NCBI GenBank assembly: GCA_029287105.1
Contig: JARFRT010000552.1
Span: 1-8,597, forward strand
Source: Akkermansiaceae bacterium
Lineage (GTDB): Bacteria; Verrucomicrobiota; Verrucomicrobiia; Verrucomicrobiales; Akkermansiaceae
Direction: 5' to 3'
Length of the DNA: 8,597 bases
The notes beneath the pieces are model-generated. The model was not told the origin of the DNA. It did not search any database and worked only from the letters and a program-made list of their open reading frames with translations. The translations under genes were made by a program, and so were the position numbers. This document shows positions 5,772-8,597 of this stretch, one piece after another; position 1 is the stretch's first letter; every line of letters starts with the position of its first letter.

Positions 5772-7191
5772 GGCTCACTTGGTGTTCGATTTCACGAATA
5801 TGTTTCCAGACGGGTAGGGTGGTGGACAGGGCGATGATGGCGTAGAGGGCGACGTTGAAATAGCTGGCATGGACGAGTGCGTCGGCAGAAAAGCTGTCGT
5901 TGTGGACGTAACTGGTGGGGATCCAGAAGAAATACGGCATGATGTCAAGCTTGGTCGACCACTGCTCGCAGGCATAGATGATGGTTGTGGCGAGGTACTG
6001 GGTGCAGATGAAGAGGATGAAAAGGCCGAACCGGTTGGCGTGATTTCGAGCGAAGAGACGGGTCAGGGCCAGCGGAAAGAGCAACAGGGCAAACATGGAG
6101 TTAAGCACGACAATATCCCACGGGCTGACGTTGATTCCGCGGCCATTGTAAAACTTGAGCAGCCCGTGCATGAGCAGGTAGAGGGACAGGACGAAGACCA
6201 GTCCGGTCGCCCATCCTGGGTAGAGCAATCTTCCCGCTGATTTCCCGATCATCCCCATGCGGGTGAAGGGGGTCACAATCGGGGGGACCAGTGCATGGTT
6301 TTCTGTCAGGGAGATCACACTGACGGGGATGCAGAGGGTGAGGCCGAGGAAGATGGCGACGGAGCTTTCAATCCCTGCCAGCCCGAACGCGAGCAGGGTG
6401 ATGACGATCAGGGCGAGGCTGACGATGCGGCGCAGGGTGGCCCGGTTTTCGGCGATGGGTGCGATCATGGAGGTGCCGAGGTCGAGACCCATCCAGGCGG
6501 TGTAGATGCAGGCGAAGACAAAGCCGAGGAAGGTGAAGGTGGTGGCGGTGTCGTATAAGGTGACCAGTTGGAGGATTTCCTGATAGTTGTTTCTGCCGCT
6601 GAAATACATCGACCAAATCAGAATAAACCCCAGGGCGGCGGCCATGACGGGGAGCAGCACGCGGATGATGGATGATTTGAGGCCGCTGAAGCCGACGGTG
6701 ATTGCGGTGAAGGTGGCAGACAGGAGAAAGGTGCTCAGCAGCAGCAGGACCTCCGCGAACATCTGCATCTCGCCAAAGAAGTAGCGCAGGATCAGGTAGG
6801 GAATGATGGCGGTGAGGATCAGGGCCGACTGGCTGACGATGGAAACCCATTTTCCGTAGGTGATGCGCCATGCGCTCAAGCGGGTCAGACAGAGCAGGTC
6901 GATGGTGTTGTCCTTGATTTCCGTGGACAGGGCCGAGATGCCGCGCAGCGGTTGGACAAGGAGGACGGCGCAGGAGAAGAAAAAGAAGATGATCCGGGAG
7001 AGCAGGTGGCCGGCATTCTCCTGGGATGCCACGGCTGCGGTGATCAGCAGGATAAAGCAGAGGAATGCCTGGATGGCGATGAAGAGGGCGACAAAGCTGA
7101 TGCCACGCAAGCCCTGACGCAGTTCCTTGACCAGCATCGGGTTGAGCTTGTCGGGGAAATCGCTGATGTGCTTGATGTGCGAGGTGTCCAT
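5761..7191 (-). CDS. ABC-2 type transporter permease, about 12 membrane segments
   Basis: 476 residues. The cytoplasmic N-terminus has the typical NPMLVKELRQGLRG (17-30) of ABC-2 permeases, probably the coupling helix that meets the ATPase. Hydrophobic segments lie at about 32-55, 63-85, 114-138, 141-168, 174-196, 215-235, 255-272, 275-295, 322-345, 357-379, 386-408 and 442-461. A cytoplasmic loop after the second contains EIKDNTIDLLCLTRL (91-105), also usual for this group. Twelve segments suggest either a full-length permease or a fusion of two six-helix halves. The partner ATPase is encoded just upstream, and DUF58 overlaps its 3' end. The start is ATG at 7191 after an A-run, with no clear Shine-Dalgarno. 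The substrate is not evident; relatives export polysaccharides, drugs or proteins, or take part in gliding or envelope machinery. Confidence 0.92.
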   Translation of the reverse strand: MDTSHIKHISDFPDKLNPMLVKELRQGLRGISFVALFIAIQAFLCFILLITAAVASQENAGHLLSRIIFFFFSCAVLLVQPLRGISALSTEIKDNTIDLLCLTRLSAWRITYGKWVSIVSQSALILTAIIPYLILRYFFGEMQMFAEVLLLLSTFLLSATFTAITVGFSGLKSSIIRVLLPVMAAALGFILIWSMYFSGRNNYQEILQLVTLYDTATTFTFLGFVFACIYTAWMGLDLGTSMIAPIAENRATLRRIVSLALIVITLLAFGLAGIESSVAIFLGLTLCIPVSVISLTENHALVPPIVTPFTRMGMIGKSAGRLLYPGWATGLVFVLSLYLLMHGLLKFYNGRGINVSPWDIVVLNSMFALLLFPLALTRLFARNHANRFGLFILFICTQYLATTIIYACEQWSTKLDIMPYFFWIPTSYVHNDSFSADALVHASYFNVALYAIIALSTTLPVWKHIREIEHQVSHEP

Positions 7192-7245
7192 TTTTTAGAC
7201 CGTGAATCGGACGAATTTTTCTTGGGTTGCTATTTCGGTTGGGAA

Positions 7246-7273
7246 ACACGGAAGGTGCGGAATACACGGAAGG
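7246..7273. repeat. Short direct repeat ACACGGAAGG, two copies
   Basis: ACACGGAAGG occurs at 7246-7255 and 7264-7273, with a period of 18 bases, at the permease end of the spacer. It is probably the decayed edge of a dispersed repeat. Confidence 0.45.
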
Positions 7274-7285
7274 GCTTGGGTTGCC

Positions 7286-7372
7286 GAGGGACAGGAGTGT
7301 CCCTCCTCCCTAGGCCTACGGCATGTCCCCCGCGAAGCGGAGGGGATAGGGAGTGTGGACACTCATGTCCAC
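7286..7372. repeat. Dumbbell-like palindromic element
   Basis: Two palindromes flank a central hairpin. GAGGGACA/TGTCCCTC (7286-7293, 7298-7305) closes a GGAG loop. GTGGACA/TGTCCAC (7355-7361, 7366-7372) closes a CTCA loop. The two are inverted copies of one unit: 7289-7312 matches the reverse complement of 7347-7370 at 20 of 24 positions, including CTCCCTA/TAGGGAG. The centre (7327-7345) is CCCC-CGC-GAA-GCG-GA-GGGG. The whole could extrude as a cruciform or fold in RNA. The layout resembles REP/MITE-like elements, though no family can be named. Confidence 0.7.
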
Positions 7373-7508
7373 TGCGGAGGATATGTGAAGTAGCCTGTTT
7401 TGGGTTTTTTTTCGGGTTTGGGATTTAGGATTTCCTTGGGTATTCTTGACGCGCCGTAGTCTTGACGAAGGAGGTTGGGTGCTTGGGTTGGGGGCTTGGG
7501 ATGATAGC

Positions 7509-7552
7509 GGGCGGGACGCCCACGCTCCCCTGTTCTTACCAGGCGAAGCCTG
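7509..7552. repeat. Two small hairpins downstream of the ABC ATPase stop
   Basis: GGGCG-GGA-CGCCC (7509-7521) and CAGGC-GAA-GCCTG (7540-7552) are perfect 5-bp stems with three-base loops. The second lies 2 bases past the ATPase stop codon in transcript order. It contains GCGAAGC (7543-7549), the same heptamer as the centre of the larger palindromic element (7332-7338). That heptamer is known to form an unusually stable DNA mini-hairpin. Neither stem is followed by a T-run on the minus strand, so they are not intrinsic terminators. Confidence 0.5.
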
Positions 7553-7554
7553 TC

Positions 7555-8547
7555 TTACTTGGTATTTGGAGTTTGAAGCTTGGGGTTTAATGCCTGCGGC
7601 ATGGCTGGCGGTGTGTTCACCTTGTCGAGCATGTCGATGAAGGCGTCCTCGAGGTTGCGTTGTTCCTTGTGGAATTCGACGACTTGTAGCCCGTCCCTGA
7701 CCATGCTGTTGAGCACGCGGGCGGCGATGTCGACGGATTCGATGCGGAGGCGCCCGCCTTGCTTGCGGGACTCGATGAACTCGGCATAGGGGTTGGTGAC
7801 GGCCCAGTCGGACAGGGCCTGCGGGTTGCCGAGCAGTTGGACATCAAAGAAATAGCCACCCTGGTGGTCGGTGCCGTGTTTCAACGACTCGGCGTCGCCA
7901 TGGTGGACGATCCGGCCGTTGTTGATGAACAGGAGGCTGTCGCACATCTCGCCGAGTTCGGACAGGATGTGTGAGGAAATGAAGATGGTTTTCCCTTCCT
8001 CGGCCAGGATGCGGATGAGGTGCTTGAGTTCGACCCGCGCCTTCGGATCCAAGCCCGCAGCAGGTTCGTCCATAATAAGGATCTGGGGGTCGTGAATGAG
8101 TGACCGGCCGAGGCAGAGGCGCTGGGTCATGCCCTTGGAGAGCTTGTTCGATAACCGGTCGGCCAGCGGGATGAGATCGGCAAACTCCATCACCTCTTGC
8201 ACACGCATCTGGCGTTCCTTGCCGGCGTAGCCGAGTGCGCGGGCGTAGAAATCGAGGTACTCGAGCACGGTCATATGTTCGTAGTTGCCAAAATGGTCGG
8301 GCATCCAGCCGATCAATGACCTGACCTTGGCGGGGAAATTGACCACATTGATACCGCAGATTTCGATGTTGCCCATGGTCGGGTAGTCGAGGGTGGCCAT
8401 CATGCGCATCGTGGTTGTTTTGCCGGCGCCATTGGCACCGACAAAACCGCAGACGGATCCGTGCGGGACATCGAAGCTGATGCCGTCGACCGCCTTGAGC
8501 GGGCCGAAGTAGCGGTAGAGGTTTTTGACGACGATCGCGTTGTCCAT
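7555..8547 (-). CDS. ABC transporter ATP-binding protein (ABC-2 exporter type)
   Basis: 330 residues. Walker A GANGAGKTT is at 37-45. The Q-loop region IGWMPDHFG (79-87) has Pro-Asp where most ABC proteins have Gln. The signature is LSKGM (136-140, in place of LSGGQ). Walker B ILIMDEP is at 156-162, the D-loop AGLDP at 164-168 and the switch His193 in SSHIL. After about residue 225 comes the short C-terminal domain common in ABC-2 ATPases, ending in NLEDAFIDML (298-307). All catalytic residues are present, so it should hydrolyse ATP and drive the 12-segment permease encoded downstream. The last 20 residues (about 311-330) are not conserved; at least the final dozen are encoded by a repeat copy, ending LQTPNTK. 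ATG at 8547 follows another repeat copy and has no obvious Shine-Dalgarno. The exported substrate is unknown. Confidence 0.95.
   Translation of the reverse strand: MDNAIVVKNLYRYFGPLKAVDGISFDVPHGSVCGFVGANGAGKTTTMRMMATLDYPTMGNIEICGINVVNFPAKVRSLIGWMPDHFGNYEHMTVLEYLDFYARALGYAGKERQMRVQEVMEFADLIPLADRLSNKLSKGMTQRLCLGRSLIHDPQILIMDEPAAGLDPKARVELKHLIRILAEEGKTIFISSHILSELGEMCDSLLFINNGRIVHHGDAESLKHGTDHQGGYFFDVQLLGNPQALSDWAVTNPYAEFIESRKQGGRLRIESVDIAARVLNSMVRDGLQVVEFHKEQRNLEDAFIDMLDKVNTPPAMPQALNPKLQTPNTK
7557..7590. repeat. AT-rich gene-border repeat, copy C (3' end of the ABC ATPase gene)
   Basis: The core TTGGTATTTGGAGTTT (7559-7574) is followed by GAAGCTTGGGGTTTAA. Together with flanking bases, 7557-7574 is an exact 18-base inverted match to 8569-8586 on the other side of the ABC ATPase gene. 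This copy is inside the reading frame: it provides the codons for the terminal LQTPNTK and part of the TAA stop. Confidence 0.8.
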
Positions 8548-8549
8548 GT

Positions 8550-8586
8550 TTTTTAAGTTTTAAACCTTAAACTCCAAATACCAAGT
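8550..8586. repeat. AT-rich gene-border repeat, copy D (5' of the ABC ATPase gene)
   Basis: TTTTTAAGTTTTAA (8550-8563) equals 4775-4788, and AAACTCCAAATACCAAGT (8569-8586) is the exact inverse of 7557-7574. It lies 3 bases ahead of the ATPase ATG on the minus strand, so it forms the end of that gene's leader. The last 11 bases of the window (8587-8597) are too short to interpret. Confidence 0.8.
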
Positions 8587-8597
8587 CTGGTGGGGCG

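Larger units (their letters stand above)
7192..7554. other. 363-base spacer between ABC ATPase and permease genes, filled with repeats
   Basis: No gene is supported here. Apart from the elements listed separately, it holds low-complexity G/T-rich sequence: a T-run at about 7398-7412, CTTGAC twice (7445-7450 and 7461-7466), and CTTGGG motifs around 7480-7500. Short frames through it translate to repeat-like, Arg/Gly/Pro-rich peptides. In the operon mRNA it would be a long, structured spacer that could process the transcript or set a different expression level for the ATPase and permease. Confidence 0.6.

Noticed and set aside
6368..7267. 299-codon minus-strand frame overlapping the permease gene
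   Set aside because: It is a different frame of the permease coding sequence; its His/Pro/Arg-rich product has none of the permease motifs.
7446..7640. Short plus-strand frames through the 7192-7640 region, possible small genes
   Set aside because: They run through repeats and into the antisense of the ABC ATPase 3' end, with no start signal and repeat-like composition.
7555..8586. ABC ATPase gene flanked by 18-base inverted repeats, considered as a transposable unit
   Set aside because: The same repeat occurs around other genes of the cluster with the same polarity, there is no transposase and I see no target-site duplication, so insertion between genes explains it better.

Overview
The window looks like chromosomal DNA from a GC-rich bacterium of the PVC group, most likely Verrucomicrobiota. 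That placement is an inference. It rests on the gene families (a DUF58 and BatA-like VWA cluster next to an ABC-2 exporter, and a DUF455 ferritin-like protein fused to an ATP-grasp-like domain), on the lack of clear Shine-Dalgarno sequences, and on spacers full of short palindromic and AT-rich repeats. No rRNA, tRNA, CRISPR array, transposase or phage gene is visible. In the lines I counted, the top strand is G-rich over genes of both orientations.

Left part (1-2818). A MalY/PatB-type PLP aminotransferase runs leftwards off the window edge (1-584, minus). It diverges from a 671-residue protein at 803-2818 (plus) that joins a ferritin-like di-iron DUF455 domain to a C-terminal ATP-grasp-like domain. 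The 218-base spacer between them holds two overlapping, oppositely directed candidate promoters centred on an inverted repeat.

Junction (about 2680-2990). The DUF455 gene converges on the next operon. A hairpin with an A-run on its left and a T-run on its right could terminate both transcripts. The same 250 bases carry three perfect DnaA boxes, two one-mismatch boxes and a 12-bp palindrome, which is far more than expected by chance. The locus may bind DnaA, as an origin or a titration/reactivation site.

Right part (2990-8547, all minus). Transcribed right to left, this reads as one functional cluster: ABC ATPase (8547-7555), a 363-base repeat-filled spacer, a 12-segment ABC-2 permease (7191-5761), a DUF58 protein overlapping it by 11 bases (5771-4893), and a BatA-like membrane VWA protein (about 4711 or 4771 to 2990). 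ATPase and permease should form an exporter or membrane-remodelling ABC complex. DUF58 and BatA-like proteins are usually partners of a MoxR AAA+ ATPase, which is absent from this window. The physiological role is unknown.

The most unusual aspect is the repeats. A 16-base core, TTGGTATTTGGAGTTT, with AT-rich TTAAGTTTTAA-type flanks, occurs at gene borders in a fixed polarity. It reads forward just 5' of genes and inverted just 3' of them. One copy supplies the last codons of the ABC ATPase. Another abuts the BatA-like gene, whose reading frame has no canonical start codon ahead of its conserved N-terminus and may start at ATC. A separate dumbbell-shaped palindromic element lies in the 7192-7554 spacer.
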